Source of the DNA: JBEOJY01 sp040275305
GTDB taxonomy: Bacteria; Pseudomonadota; Alphaproteobacteria; UBA9219
Direction: 5' to 3'
Assembly: GCA_040275305.1 (NCBI GenBank)
Contig: JBEOJY010000046.1
Location: 1 to 56,459 of the forward strand
DNA length: 56,459 bases
The notes beneath the pieces are model-generated. The model ran no database searches. It was not told the DNA's origin and saw only the letters and a program-made list of their open reading frames with translations. Made by a program: the position numbers and the translations under genes. Below, piece by piece: positions 1 through 9,004 of the stretch (its first letter is position 1; each line of letters begins with the position of its first letter).

Positions 1-125
1 GCGGCGCAAAGTAGACATGGAGGCATGACGTAACAGAAAACCGGAAAAAAGGATATACACGCAGTTAATATGCGCTTATAGCGCCAGAAAAACTGGCCAG
101 ACTATGACGAAAGCCGAATGCAACT

Positions 126-169
126 CCCTCGCCCCCGTGAGGGGGAGAGGGGTGGGGTGAGGGGGCGGG
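126..169. repeat. G-rich/C-rich palindromic intergenic repeat (family A-like)
   Basis: The block reads CCCTCGCCCCCGTGAGGGGG followed by a G-rich tail. It sits directly against the stop codon of the glycosyltransferase-like gene. A near copy occurs at 1818-1929, and related short CCTCCCC/GCAAGGGGAGGG units recur in many gaps of this window. Nothing gene-like is seen in bases 1-176. Confidence 0.6.
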
Positions 170-176
170 TATGGAT

Positions 177-1724
177 TCATGAGACAAAGCATTCCCCCAA
201 CTTCCCTCCGCTCGCCAGAAGCCCATGCCGCGCAGCCTGAACCACAGCCCCCCAATCTCCCGCAACCTCCTGCCGGAACAGGCGCATGGTCGGATACCAT
301 GGGCAAGAATCCCCCTGCGCCCCCCACCGCCAATCGGCCACGAAGGGCAGGAGTGTCCAAACCGGCTTGCCAAGCGCCCCGGCAAGGTGAGCCGTCGCGG
401 TGTCGCACGTGATGATCAAATCCATTTGCTGCATAAAACGCGCGGTGTCGGCAAAATCGCTTAAACGGCCAGAAAGATCGGTCATGGGATAGCGCGGGAG
501 CAGATCGGCTTCCCCCTCGCGCATATCGCGCGTGAGGTTAAAGAACCGAAATCCCGAAACCCCGAACAATGGCGCGAAATCGGCCAAAGGCACGCTGCGG
601 TTAAGGCCGCGCAGATTGCCGGGATGCCCCGCCCAGATCACCCCCACCGCAGGCGAGCCGTTCGGTTGAAGGCGCGTCGCGGAGTCGGGAGAAAGATGGG
701 ATATATAGGGCATGCTTGCCGGAACCATCTCGAAGCTTGTGCCGAAACGATAGGGCAGATCGAAAATCGCCGTATGATAATCAAAACCTTCGTCGGGAGC
801 TTGCCCCAGCGGAATAATCTTATCCGCGCCAGACCACCCTTCGAACAACCGCGCCAAAGCCGGATGCGCCTGAAACAACACGCGCGCGCCCCGCGCCTTA
901 AGCAGGGGCAGATACCGCGCCAACATAATCGCGTCGCCATGCCCTTGCTCGGTCGTCACGAGCAAGGTTTTGCCGCGCAGATCCTCCCCACGCCACAAAG
1001 GTTGAGAAAACTTATGTCGGATCCAGTCGGTCCCTCCGACGAAACGAGCGCGGAAATGCGCGAACCCCGCGCGATAGTCGTTGCGCAAAAGCTCCAGCAA
1101 GGCCAGATGCCAATGCAGGAACGAATAGGAATTCTCGTCTTGCTCGGCGAGGCCCGCCGTCGCTCCGGCAGCCGACAACGCGCGGCGGATGGAATCTTCG
1201 GCCTCGCGGAAACGGCCCAAAGCCTTGCTGCTGACGCAAAGATTGGCCCACGCCGCGACCAGAGAACTATCGAGCGAAACCGCGCGACGAAAAGAGGCGC
1301 AGGCTTCTTCATGCCGCTCGACCCTCGCCAACGCGATCCCATGGCGCAACCACGCGCGGGCAGTGTGCGGCATCCGCTTGACGGCTTGCTCGCCCGCGAT
1401 CAGTTGAAGTTCCCTCTCTCCCATCCGGTCCGCGAACTCGCTCAACATGAACCAAGCCGGACCGAGATCGGGCCGCATTTGCGTGACCTGTCCAAAAGCC
1501 GCGAAGGCTTCCGGCACGCGATCCTGCTGCGCGAAAAGAAGGCCAAGATGGTAAAGCGCCTTCGCGTCATGCGGGTTTGCCGCAAAGATTGCGCGGTATA
1601 GCTTTTCGGCCTCCACGAAATGATTGGCGGCATGCGCCTGCAACGCGAGCGGCATCAAATCGAACTCGGCTGAAGCGTCTGGCATGGGATGTGAGGACGA
1701 ATCGGACAACAGGGCGGAAATCAT
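177..1724 (-). CDS. TPR-repeat protein with glycosyltransferase family 9-like C-terminal domain
   Basis: The 515-residue product has two halves. Residues about 25-200 are helical tetratricopeptide repeats, with recurring A-x-Y/F-H-x-G-L and E-A-x-x-x-F patterns. Residues about 250-500 resemble the nucleotide-sugar-binding domain of heptosyltransferase-like (GT9) proteins: a TEQGHGD segment where the first Rossmann loop should be, and near the C-terminus a CDTATAHLAGALGKPVW stretch typical of this family's donor-binding region. Such TPR-GT proteins are common in Alphaproteobacteria and are presumed to glycosylate proteins or envelope polymers; the substrate cannot be told from sequence. There is no signal peptide, so it should be cytosolic. 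The start is uncertain because no good ribosome-binding site precedes 1724; Met14 (1685) is an alternative. Family assignment is fairly sure, biochemical role is not. Confidence 0.8.
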   Translation of the reverse strand: MISALLSDSSSHPMPDASAEFDLMPLALQAHAANHFVEAEKLYRAIFAANPHDAKALYHLGLLFAQQDRVPEAFAAFGQVTQMRPDLGPAWFMLSEFADRMGERELQLIAGEQAVKRMPHTARAWLRHGIALARVERHEEACASFRRAVSLDSSLVAAWANLCVSSKALGRFREAEDSIRRALSAAGATAGLAEQDENSYSFLHWHLALLELLRNDYRAGFAHFRARFVGGTDWIRHKFSQPLWRGEDLRGKTLLVTTEQGHGDAIMLARYLPLLKARGARVLFQAHPALARLFEGWSGADKIIPLGQAPDEGFDYHTAIFDLPYRFGTSFEMVPASMPYISHLSPDSATRLQPNGSPAVGVIWAGHPGNLRGLNRSVPLADFAPLFGVSGFRFFNLTRDMREGEADLLPRYPMTDLSGRLSDFADTARFMQQMDLIITCDTATAHLAGALGKPVWTLLPFVADWRWGAQGDSCPWYPTMRLFRQEVAGDWGAVVQAARHGLLASGGKLGECFVS

Positions 1725-1817
1725 GACGTGACATTATCCCCATTCTGCAACCAATGACAACGGGGATGGCCCATCGCGCATCAAGAGTTGGCGAGTCATT
1801 GCCAAAAGACAGGCACG

Positions 1818-1929
1818 ACTCCCTCGCCCCCGTGAGGGGGAGAGGGTTGGGTGAGGGGGCGAGTCTATCGCTAGAATCCAGACTCCACCCTCACCCCAAA
1901 CCCCTCTCCCTCCTATGGAAGGCGAGGGG
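1818..1929. repeat. Inverted-arm intergenic repeat (family A-like)
   Basis: The left arm, CCCTCGCCCCCGTGAGGGGG plus GGTTGGGTGAGGG, is mirrored by CCCTCACCCCAAACCCCTCT on the right, so the unit can fold into a long hairpin. It fills the gap between the TPR-glycosyltransferase gene and comEC. A degraded CCCAACTCTTCA motif near 1958 resembles the terminal sequence of the full-length copies at 27.3 and 40.2 kb. Confidence 0.6.
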
Positions 1930-2007
1930 CTTTGCGCTGCGTACGCCGAGATGTTATCCCAACTCTTCAGGTGCGATGGATATACCATTCACTGAGTCGA
2001 GGCAACA

Positions 2008-4185
2008 TCACTCGCTTGCCTCCAAGCGCCCGAAACGGGGATCTCTCCACCCCGGCGACCATGGGCGAGCGCCGCGCCCCAGTCTAGAAGCCTCAAGCCG
2101 CAAGGCCCCGCGTTCGACGTAAAGCGCATAAGCGCCATGCGCGCGAAACGCGCTCCAGTCGATCACGCGCTTGCCCGCGCAGTCGCGGATGTCGAAAGGC
2201 GCGATGACAAGGTCGGCCAGTTCGCAATCTTCCAGCGCGGCAGGCTCCAAAATCGGCAGCGCGACGGTGACCCCCGCGCGTCGCAACGCGCAACCGGCCT
2301 CGTCGCAGCGCAACGCATGCTCCGAGGCGGGCAGATCGTGAATATCGAGCGTCTCAGGATTGCCAAGCCGCTGTTGCCATTGCGTGACGGTGAACGCTTC
2401 GCGGTCGAGATTGGCGACGGCCAGCCTTCCATCCTCCACCCGCGCGGCCCACTGCTTGCCGTCCGGAGCGACCAGAAGATCAGGCAGAGGCGTGACAAGA
2501 GGATACATCGCGCCGATCAGAATCGGCGCGAGTCCCAGCCACCGCCAGCGCCGCCGCCACAGGCACAGCCATACCCCGCCCAGAATAATGGCGACAAAAC
2601 TCCATGCGGGCATCGCGGGCATATGCAGCTGCGCGAACGGCCATTCGGCGACGAACCGCGCGATCGAGATAATCCCGTCGACCCCCCATCCGGCCCCGAC
2701 GATGAACAGCCTGTCCAGCCCGAACGGAGCCGTCAGATAGGTCAGCAGGATGCACGGCATGATCCAGAAGCTTGTAAGAGGTATCGCGATCATATTCGCG
2801 ATCACGCCATAGAAGCTGAAAGTCTGGAAATGAAAGATGGTGAAAGGAGTCGTCGCCGCCGTGGCGACCAGCGAGGTTAAGATCACGTCGCGCAAATGCT
2901 GCGGGATAATCTTAAGCCACGGGCGGCGCGTTGACGACGGGAGAAGCTCGTCGGAAGACTCAGGATTTTCCGGCGCAGAGGAGACAAAAAGATGGCCCCG
3001 CGCCAACGCCTCGTCGAACGGCTTTTCGAACGCCGCGACCATCGCCAGCACCGCCGCGAACGACATCTGAAAGCTTGGCCCCATCACGCCGTCAGGTTGA
3101 ATCAGCATGACGGCCGCCGCCGCGAGCGTGACGAGCCGCATCGACATCGCGCGGCGATCGACGAGAATCGCGAACATCACAAGCCCGGTTGAAAGCGCCG
3201 AACGCAGGGTAGGGGCCTGCGGACCGACAAGAAACGTGTAAAGAATTGTCGCGACAATCGCGCCAACCGCCGCGATTTTACGCGCGGGCAAGTTCAGCGC
3301 CACCCAAGGAATCAACGCCATCAACAGGCGCAGCGGCACATAGATCAGCAGCCCCATCATGCTGACATGTACGCCGGAAATCGAAAGGAGATGCGAAAGC
3401 CCTGACACGCGCATCGCCTCTAGCGCGTTCTTGGAAATGCCGCTCTGCAAGCCGTTCAAAAGCGCCGCCGTCATCGCCGCCTTGTCGCCCGACAAATGCG
3501 CATGAACATGCAGCGTCACAAGCCGCCTTGCGCGTTCGAACATGAGAAGAAACCGCTCCCATGGCGTGGCGGGCGGCGAGGGATCGAGAATCTCAATGGC
3601 GCTGTGCGACCACCCGGTCCCGCCGAGATTCCGAAAAAAACTCTGACGGCGGAAATCATAGGCGTTCGGCGCGACCGGCTCGCTCAACGGTCCGATCTGA
3701 GCCATCGCCCGGATCAAGGCGCCGGGCGGAGGCGCGTCGTTGAATGCCAGACCTTTCATGCGAATGCGGACGAACGCCGGAGTCTTCTCGTCTGACAATC
3801 GAGGAATGACGGGATTTTTCAGCGTCAGCCGCGCGCCCTCCGGCATCGCCTCGGTGGTGACAAGCCGCCCTTCAATCGGGGCGGGGCCAATCATCCGGTC
3901 CAGCATCGGCGCAGCGACCATGCGCGTCTCAAGCTGCGCGGCGTTGAACCCCAACGCGAGCGCCAGCGCGGCAAGGCACAGAACGAAGGAACCCAGATGA
4001 TTCCTCGCCAGCCACAATCCCGCCGCCAGCGCAGGCGCGGCGCAAAGAAAATATCCCGAAGGTTCAAAGGGCAGGGCGAAGTAAACCGCGATCCCCGCCG
4101 CGACCCCTGCGGGAACCCACAAAAACCACCGCTCGCGCTCGGCGGCAAAGGCTTCGGCAAAACTATGAAACGACAGCACGGCCAT
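2008..4185 (-). CDS. comEC: ComEC/Rec2-family competence channel protein, lacking the metallo-beta-lactamase motif
   Basis: ComEC forms the inner-membrane channel for single-stranded DNA during natural transformation. The protein is about 725 residues. The N-terminal 200 residues contain several hydrophobic helices and a soluble DUF4131-like region. A Competence domain (about 240-530) carries the diagnostic GLSHLLSISGVHVSM segment and many transmembrane helices. The C-terminal 170 residues lie where the metallo-beta-lactamase-like nuclease domain normally is, but I find no HxHxDH motif, so nuclease activity is doubtful. Short or degenerate C-termini are common in alphaproteobacterial ComEC proteins. 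The start at 4185 is the first ATG; a TTG nine bases upstream is also in frame. The gene follows the AAA+ ATPase gene at 21 bp in the same direction. No other competence genes are in the window. Confidence 0.88.
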   Translation of the reverse strand: MAVLSFHSFAEAFAAERERWFLWVPAGVAAGIAVYFALPFEPSGYFLCAAPALAAGLWLARNHLGSFVLCLAALALALGFNAAQLETRMVAAPMLDRMIGPAPIEGRLVTTEAMPEGARLTLKNPVIPRLSDEKTPAFVRIRMKGLAFNDAPPPGALIRAMAQIGPLSEPVAPNAYDFRRQSFFRNLGGTGWSHSAIEILDPSPPATPWERFLLMFERARRLVTLHVHAHLSGDKAAMTAALLNGLQSGISKNALEAMRVSGLSHLLSISGVHVSMMGLLIYVPLRLLMALIPWVALNLPARKIAAVGAIVATILYTFLVGPQAPTLRSALSTGLVMFAILVDRRAMSMRLVTLAAAAVMLIQPDGVMGPSFQMSFAAVLAMVAAFEKPFDEALARGHLFVSSAPENPESSDELLPSSTRRPWLKIIPQHLRDVILTSLVATAATTPFTIFHFQTFSFYGVIANMIAIPLTSFWIMPCILLTYLTAPFGLDRLFIVGAGWGVDGIISIARFVAEWPFAQLHMPAMPAWSFVAIILGGVWLCLWRRRWRWLGLAPILIGAMYPLVTPLPDLLVAPDGKQWAARVEDGRLAVANLDREAFTVTQWQQRLGNPETLDIHDLPASEHALRCDEAGCALRRAGVTVALPILEPAALEDCELADLVIAPFDIRDCAGKRVIDWSAFRAHGAYALYVERGALRLEASRLGRGARPWSPGWRDPRFGRLEASE

Positions 4186-4206
4186 GATGGGCAAAAAAAT
4201 CTTGCG

Positions 4207-5655
4207 TCAATCCCTCTCGCATTGTTGATGAAGTTCCATCTCTCCCATCCAGTAACACAATAATGTCGCGGGTATGCGCAAAATGAGCGCCGCATCGCGA
4301 TGATCTACGGGAAGCAGGCCGAAATCATCAAGTGACTTCGTAATCACATAGCCGCGATCTGTTTTCTTTTCCGCGCAGAAAGCAAGCAGTCCTTTCAGTT
4401 CACGAAGCTGGACGGGATTTGAGCGGTATTTAACCTCGAAAGGAACGATTTGGCCCGCGACTTCGGCCACAAGGTCGACTTTCAGATTCTTCCGGCCCTG
4501 CCGCCAATAGGTAAACCGGACGTTTTGTTGGTAATATCGCGCGAATAGATGTTTGAGGACCGAAGATTCTGCGGCGATGCCCAACGCGTCGGCATCGTCG
4601 ATCACGGAACGGCCTTTAAGCATCACGGCGGGCGCGATGGCCGCATCTGCAAGATAAATCTTATAGCGCCCGCGTAAGACTTCCTTCCCATATCCATAGG
4701 GGGCAAGCCTGTAGATCAAATGGGTCGCTTCAAGGAGATCGATAAAATGCTGCGCGGTGGGGCGAGTGACCTGCAGGTTGCTGCTCAACGCCGACATGTC
4801 CAGTATGCCGCCGTCGTGGCGACATAGGTAAAGAAAGGTCTGCTCAAGATCGAGAATGCGGCGAACGCCGAACATGGCCGTCATATCGCGCTTGATTGCT
4901 TTGTCGATAATGTCTTCGCGTAGCAGCTTCTGCGCTTGCGTAAAGCTGTCCACCAGAGCCGTTTGCGGAAATCCGCCGTGGATCAAGTAATTATGGAAAT
5001 GCCACGCATAGGGTCGCGCCAGTTCCGAAACCCTGCGACATGCGTCGGGCTGCCATGTGGAAAGTTCCCTTAAGGAACGCAGCGAAGGCAAAGCCGGAAG
5101 CGAAACCTTTTTAAGTTGAAGATACTCGTAAAACGAAAGAGTTGTTAAGCGTATGGTGTGCCAGCGTCCGACGCCGGATTCCTGATCCGCCTGCAAGATC
5201 GGCATGGACGAACCCGTGAAAACGACCCGTCTGTGTTTGGCGAAATCGACCTGATGTTTGATCCATGTTCCATAGTCGCGGATAAATTGGGCTTCGTCGA
5301 GAAAAACATATTCCGGCCCCTCGCGCTTTGGCTCCCTCTCTCTCCATGCGTCAAGAACGGCCTCGATGCCGGCCAGCTTAAGGATGGGATGGTCGAAAGT
5401 GGCGTAAAGGATGTTCCCGGCCGGAACGCCCGACGCGATAAGGTTGTCGATGGCTTGCATGAGAAGCGTCGTCTTCCCGACTTGCCTCGCGCCGGATAAG
5501 AAAACAGCCCGCGCCGCCGGAGGGGTGACGATCCAGCTCCTAAGCTCGCCGAAAGCGGCGCGTTGCCATGCGGGCAGGTCCGGTATCGACTCGCCCAGCC
5601 ACCAAGGATTAAACGGGCCAAGCACGGCCACAAGCTCGTCTTTTTGTATTTTCAT
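4207..5655 (-). CDS. AAA+ ATPase with DUF4143 (archaeal-type ATPase/nuclease-fold protein)
   Basis: The product, about 482 residues from this start, has an N-terminal AAA_14-type P-loop domain: Walker A GARQVGKTTLL at residues about 55-65 and Walker B YVFLDEA further on. A central region discriminates substrates. The C-terminal DUF4143 region contains FEVKYR, a restriction-endonuclease-like E-x-K signature. Such proteins are widespread, often in mobile or defence-rich regions, and their biological role is generally unknown. The start at 5655 was chosen over an in-frame ATG at 5703 because a promoter-like pair lies between them; this would give a transcript with little or no leader. The first ~50 bases and upstream region are much more AT-rich than the neighbours, which may indicate acquisition by transfer. 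Confidence 0.85.
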   Translation of the reverse strand: MKIQKDELVAVLGPFNPWWLGESIPDLPAWQRAAFGELRSWIVTPPAARAVFLSGARQVGKTTLLMQAIDNLIASGVPAGNILYATFDHPILKLAGIEAVLDAWREREPKREGPEYVFLDEAQFIRDYGTWIKHQVDFAKHRRVVFTGSSMPILQADQESGVGRWHTIRLTTLSFYEYLQLKKVSLPALPSLRSLRELSTWQPDACRRVSELARPYAWHFHNYLIHGGFPQTALVDSFTQAQKLLREDIIDKAIKRDMTAMFGVRRILDLEQTFLYLCRHDGGILDMSALSSNLQVTRPTAQHFIDLLEATHLIYRLAPYGYGKEVLRGRYKIYLADAAIAPAVMLKGRSVIDDADALGIAAESSVLKHLFARYYQQNVRFTYWRQGRKNLKVDLVAEVAGQIVPFEVKYRSNPVQLRELKGLLAFCAEKKTDRGYVITKSLDDFGLLPVDHRDAALILRIPATLLCYWMGEMELHQQCERD

Positions 5656-5661
5656 ACAATA

Positions 5662-5690
5662 AATATAACATAAGTACGCATTTAATGCAA
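5662..5690 (-). promoter_or_regulatory. Candidate sigma-70 promoter for the DUF4143 ATPase gene
   Basis: On the minus strand TTGCAT (5690-5685) and TATATT (5667-5662) are separated by exactly 17 bases. The -10 element ends six bases before the ATG at 5655, so transcription would start at or very near the start codon and give a leaderless message. Confidence 0.45.
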
Positions 5691-5882
5691 CCATACTATA
5701 CAAATAAGCGTATTTTAGTGATTTTTAGGTAGCTTTCATGCATTGTCTCAGGATTCCCATGATCCTGATCGACGTGTAAAAACGGAATTATTCAGTAAAG
5801 TGCGCGAAAATTCTTTCGCTTGCTTCCCGCGATCTGATATCCGATAGGGGCGATTATTTGTAACGTCCGGAAAGAGTATTGC

Positions 5883-7298
5883 ATGCCCTCCGTCACCGTC
5901 CGTTTTCCGCCTTCGCCCACCGGATACCTGCATATTGGCGGGGCGCGCACTGCGCTGTTCAACTGGCTTTTCGCCAAACACCACGGCGGCAAGTTCCTGC
6001 TGCGCATCGAGGACACCGACCGCGAGCGCTCAACGCCGGAGTCGGTGCAAACCATTCTCGAAGGCCTGACCTGGCTGGGCCTTGATTGGGACAACAAGGA
6101 CTACGGCGAGCAAGGCTACTATTCCCAATACGCCCACCGCGAGCGCCACGCCGAAGTCGCGCGCGAAATGCTTGCGAAAGGCATGGCCTATTACTGCTAT
6201 TGCTCGCCGCAGGAACTCGAAGCCATGCGCGCGGAGCAAAAAGCCAAAGGCCAGCCGACGCGCTATGACGGACGTTGGCGCGACCGTCCTGCAAGCGAAG
6301 CCCCTGCGGGCGTGAAGCCCGTCATTCGCCTCAAGGCTCCGCAAACAGGGGAAACGGTCGTGGACGATCAAGTCATGGGCCGCGTGACGGTTCAGAATAC
6401 CCAGCTCGACGATATGATCCTCTTACGCGGCGACGGCACGCCGACCTATATGCTCGCGGTCGTCGTGGACGATCACGACATGGGAATCACGCACGTCCTG
6501 CGCGGCGACGATCACCTAACCAATACCTTCCGTCAGGTGCAGATCTACAAAGCCATGAACTGGGAAGTGCCAACCTACGGCCACTTCCCGATGATCCTCG
6601 GTCCCGACGGCGCGAAACTGTCCAAGCGCCACGGCTCGCCAGCCGTCAGCGACTATCGCGACAAAGGCTATCTGCCGGAGGCGATCCATAATTACCTTCT
6701 GCGCCTGTGCTGGGCGCATGGCGACGACGAGATCATCCCGATCGACAAGGCGATTGAATGGTTCGACCTTGATGGCGTCGGCAAGTCTCCCGCGCGTTTC
6801 GACTTCGCCAAGCTGGGCAGCGTCAATGCGCACTACATCAAGCAAAAAGACGATGCGGAACTGGCGAAGCTCACCGCGCCTTTCGTCGCGCAGACGCTGG
6901 GGCGCGAGCCGACGCCTGAGCAAATCGCGCTCCTCGCGCGCGCCATGCCGGACTTGAAACCGCGCGCGCAAACCTTGGTGGAAATCGCGCAAATGGCGGC
7001 GTTTTACTTCCATGAAGGCCCGATCCAGCTCGACGAAAAAGCCCAAAAGCTGATGACGCCCGAAGCGAAGCAGCGCCTCGCCGCGTTGGTGGAAAAACTA
7101 AAAGCTCTACCGGAGCAGGATTGGACCGCCGAAGCCATCGAATCCGCCGCGCGAACCTACGCCGAGGAACAGGGCCTGAAACTGGGCGCCGTCGCCCAGC
7201 CGCTCCGCGCCGCCCTCTCCGGCTCCACTGTTTCTCCGCCAATCTTCACCGTGGCCGCGATATTGGGCCGCGAGGAATGCCTGAGAAGAGCAGGGTAG
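5883..7298 (+). CDS. gltX: Glutamate--tRNA ligase
   Basis: The enzyme charges tRNA-Glu with glutamate at the expense of ATP (class Ib synthetase, cytosol). The 471-residue length is normal for bacterial GltX. The HIGH-type signature appears as PTGYLHIGGARTALFN near residues 10-25, and the KMSKS-type loop as KLSKR at residues 245-249, followed by HG. The helical anticodon-binding domain occupies roughly residues 320-471. The ATG at 5883 is preceded by GGAAAGAG at suitable spacing. The gene stands alone, divergent from the ATPase gene, with repeats downstream. If this is the only gltX copy, the genome may also rely on it for charging tRNA-Gln via the amidotransferase route; that cannot be judged here. 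Confidence 0.97.
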   Translation: MPSVTVRFPPSPTGYLHIGGARTALFNWLFAKHHGGKFLLRIEDTDRERSTPESVQTILEGLTWLGLDWDNKDYGEQGYYSQYAHRERHAEVAREMLAKGMAYYCYCSPQELEAMRAEQKAKGQPTRYDGRWRDRPASEAPAGVKPVIRLKAPQTGETVVDDQVMGRVTVQNTQLDDMILLRGDGTPTYMLAVVVDDHDMGITHVLRGDDHLTNTFRQVQIYKAMNWEVPTYGHFPMILGPDGAKLSKRHGSPAVSDYRDKGYLPEAIHNYLLRLCWAHGDDEIIPIDKAIEWFDLDGVGKSPARFDFAKLGSVNAHYIKQKDDAELAKLTAPFVAQTLGREPTPEQIALLARAMPDLKPRAQTLVEIAQMAAFYFHEGPIQLDEKAQKLMTPEAKQRLAALVEKLKALPEQDWTAEAIESAARTYAEEQGLKLGAVAQPLRAALSGSTVSPPIFTVAAILGREECLRRAG

Positions 7299-7332
7299 CG
7301 CACCCCCGGATGCGAGAGGAGAAAAGTCTCGG

Positions 7333-7388
7333 AAAGGTCCGTCATCGCGAGGAGCCGAAGGCGACGCGGCGATCCAGAGTCGCAAGCG
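7333..7388. repeat. Half-copy of family B palindromic repeat (GTCATTGCGAGGAG...GCAATCCAGAG)
   Basis: The stretch CCGTCATCGCGAGGAGCC...GCGATCCAGAGTCGC is one arm of a repeat whose complete palindromic copies lie at 7891, 11711, 13646, 27031, 30914-31080 (nested), 46086 and 48021. It directly follows gltX. The whole gap 7299-8097 has no credible gene: it holds this half repeat, the structured-RNA candidate, an A-rich tract (about 7640-7745) and another family B copy. Confidence 0.65.
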
Positions 7389-7503
7389 CACCCCTGAAAA
7401 ATAACAAGAAAAGAAAAATTAGAAAAATCCCAAAATATCCGTTGACGCAATAATCCCACTTATGGTAAGGTTGTCCCACTTCTTGAAATTGAAAAATTTG
7501 AAG

Positions 7504-7626
7504 GAGTGCCGGAGAAACCGGCGGGCCTGCTGACTAGCTAGCATGCAGGAGAAAACCGGAGGTTTCAAAGGCGGGTAGGCCACCCTAAGCGGGGGCCGGG
7601 GCAGACAGGGAACCGGACTGTGATGG
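7504..7626 (+). ncRNA. Structured RNA element resembling HEARO / IscB-type omega-RNA, stand-alone copy 1
   Basis: This 123-nt element matches a second element of identical length at 56284-56406 (minus strand). The 3' half is nearly invariant between copies (GGCGGGTAGGCCACCC, then a GGGGGCCGGGG segment, then CAGGGAACCGG and GTGATGG). The 5' half keeps two hairpins whose sequences differ: CCGG-loop-CCGG in both, then CCTGC...GCAGG here against CCCGT...ACGGG in copy 2. That paired change preserves the stem and argues for an RNA. The sequence pattern and the GTGA at the 3' boundary fit my recollection of the HEARO motif, now known as the guide scaffold of IscB nucleases; I could not run a covariance search. 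No IscB ORF lies nearby, so this would be a stand-alone copy. A 14-base perfect palindrome TGGAGAGCTCTCCA follows directly. Confidence 0.6.
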
Positions 7627-7890
7627 TGGAGAGCTCTCCAGACTAAGAAGGAAGAGATCAAAAAACGAGGATTGGAAGGCGGAACGGAAAAGACAGAAAA
7701 ACAAAGAGAAAGGAAGAAAAGAAAAAAAGAAAAAAAGTATGTATATCCAAAGCTGTTATTGAAAGCGCAAGACAATCATCGCAAATAGGGCCGTCATTGC
7801 GAGAAGTAGACTTCTTGCATAACTGTTAAAGTAAAGAACATGGGGAACTTCAAACCCGTTCTTGAAGGTTGCAAAGGGCATCCTTGCGGA

Positions 7891-8005
7891 AGGGACTGTC
7901 ATTGCGAGGAGCGAAGCGACGTGGCAATCCAGAGTCCCACAGAACATCGCTCCCGACTCTGGATTGCTTCGCCGCCCAAGGGGGATCCTCGCGATAACGG
8001 CCCTT
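7891..8005. repeat. Family B palindromic repeat, full copy
   Basis: The left arm, GGACTGTCATTGCGAGGAGC followed by GAAGCGACGTGGCAATCCAGAG, is mirrored by CTCTGGATTGC...TCCTCGCGATAACGGCCC. A fragment of the same family (GGGCCGTCATTGCGAG) lies at 7790-7806. The 18-base string CAATCATACGGAGTATAT just downstream recurs once more near 40133. Confidence 0.7.
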
Positions 8006-8097
8006 GCTGCTTTTTGGGTTTCCAATCATACGGAGTATATAACCGTAAGGACTGTCCAGAACCGACGCAGCGCGAAACATGGCGATAAGAAGCCCGT

Positions 8098-8901
8098 TTA
8101 CCGGGGTGTAGCTGTCGCAGCGCAAACAGGCCGCGCGTTTGTTTCGCCTCTGCGGAGCACAGGAATATACGTCACCTGATGTCCTGTGTTAACATCGCAA
8201 GGAACGAACAAGGAAGCGCCGTTATCCCAATTGACATGGAAATGATGAGGAAAAGGGTTGAATGTCAGCCGTTCTCCGTGTGAGGCAGAACCCTCAGTGT
8301 TTAACCTTTTTCGAAGATAGTCTGCCCCCTCGCGCAAATCGCCTTCAGAACAAGGAAATTGCGGGCTGCCAGCATCTGGAAACGTATTACGAAACTTCAA
8401 CGCAGTCTCTAAAGCTGGCGCGATTTCTTCAAGGGTCATACGGTTATGCTTCCCATTGAGGAGATGCCCGACGACCAACAAAACGGAAACATATCCCGAC
8501 GACAAACTATATTCAGACGATCGAAGAAGCGCCCCGGACCCGTGCCCCATAATTGTGCTGCGAATAAAGCGATCATCGATGCACGAGATGCGAGGCTTCA
8601 AGCCGTGGTCCTTTATAGCGCCGAAAATAGCATCCGCTCGCTCCGGAGTTAAAACCCTGTCGAGATTAAACGAACAAAAGAGGGCGTTATTGTAAAGACC
8701 CGCCAACGCAATTCCTGCTCCTATCTCCGGAATATGGATTTGTTTTGGGTCCAGACAAGGACGCTTGCTGGCTTCCAACGCAGCCGCGAATCTATCCAGA
8801 TCGTCTGATATCTCTTGCTCTTCTCTATCGAGAGAATCCGAGGGTGCCATGCGACACGCTGCGAACGGCTCGTCATCATCCGCATCAACGCCATAACCCA
8901 T
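8098..8901 (-). CDS. Hypothetical protein
   Basis: The 267-residue product is not one I recognise. It has no signal peptide or membrane helix. The N-terminus is acidic (runs of D and E), and the body is a mixed alpha/beta soluble protein with eight cysteines scattered through it and a His-rich patch (FPHHFHVNW) near residue 225. The ATG at 8901 has AGGAG seven bases upstream, so translation is well supported. It is convergent with the repeat-filled gap after gltX and divergent from mreD. There is no operon partner to suggest a role. Confidence 0.65.
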   Translation of the reverse strand: MGYGVDADDDEPFAACRMAPSDSLDREEQEISDDLDRFAAALEASKRPCLDPKQIHIPEIGAGIALAGLYNNALFCSFNLDRVLTPERADAIFGAIKDHGLKPRISCIDDRFIRSTIMGHGSGALLRSSEYSLSSGYVSVLLVVGHLLNGKHNRMTLEEIAPALETALKFRNTFPDAGSPQFPCSEGDLREGADYLRKRLNTEGSASHGERLTFNPFPHHFHVNWDNGASLFVPCDVNTGHQVTYIPVLRRGETNARPVCAATATPR

Positions 8902-9004
8902 GGAAATCTCCTAAAATGCTGACATGAAAACCTGAACCGCTCGTAAAGCATGCCAAGGCGAATTTTGCAATTCCTCACGCAAGGATGTATGTCTGAACCC
9001 GAAC

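Noticed and set aside
624..1601. 325-residue open frame on the plus strand
   Set aside because: It is the antisense shadow of the TPR-glycosyltransferase gene, Arg-rich, with no domain or ribosome-binding site.
7419..7775. 118-residue open frame on the minus strand
   Set aside because: It is the antisense reading of the structured-RNA element and the A-rich tract (Phe-rich run). The same Pro-rich peptide appears at 56.3 kb only because the RNA element is shared.
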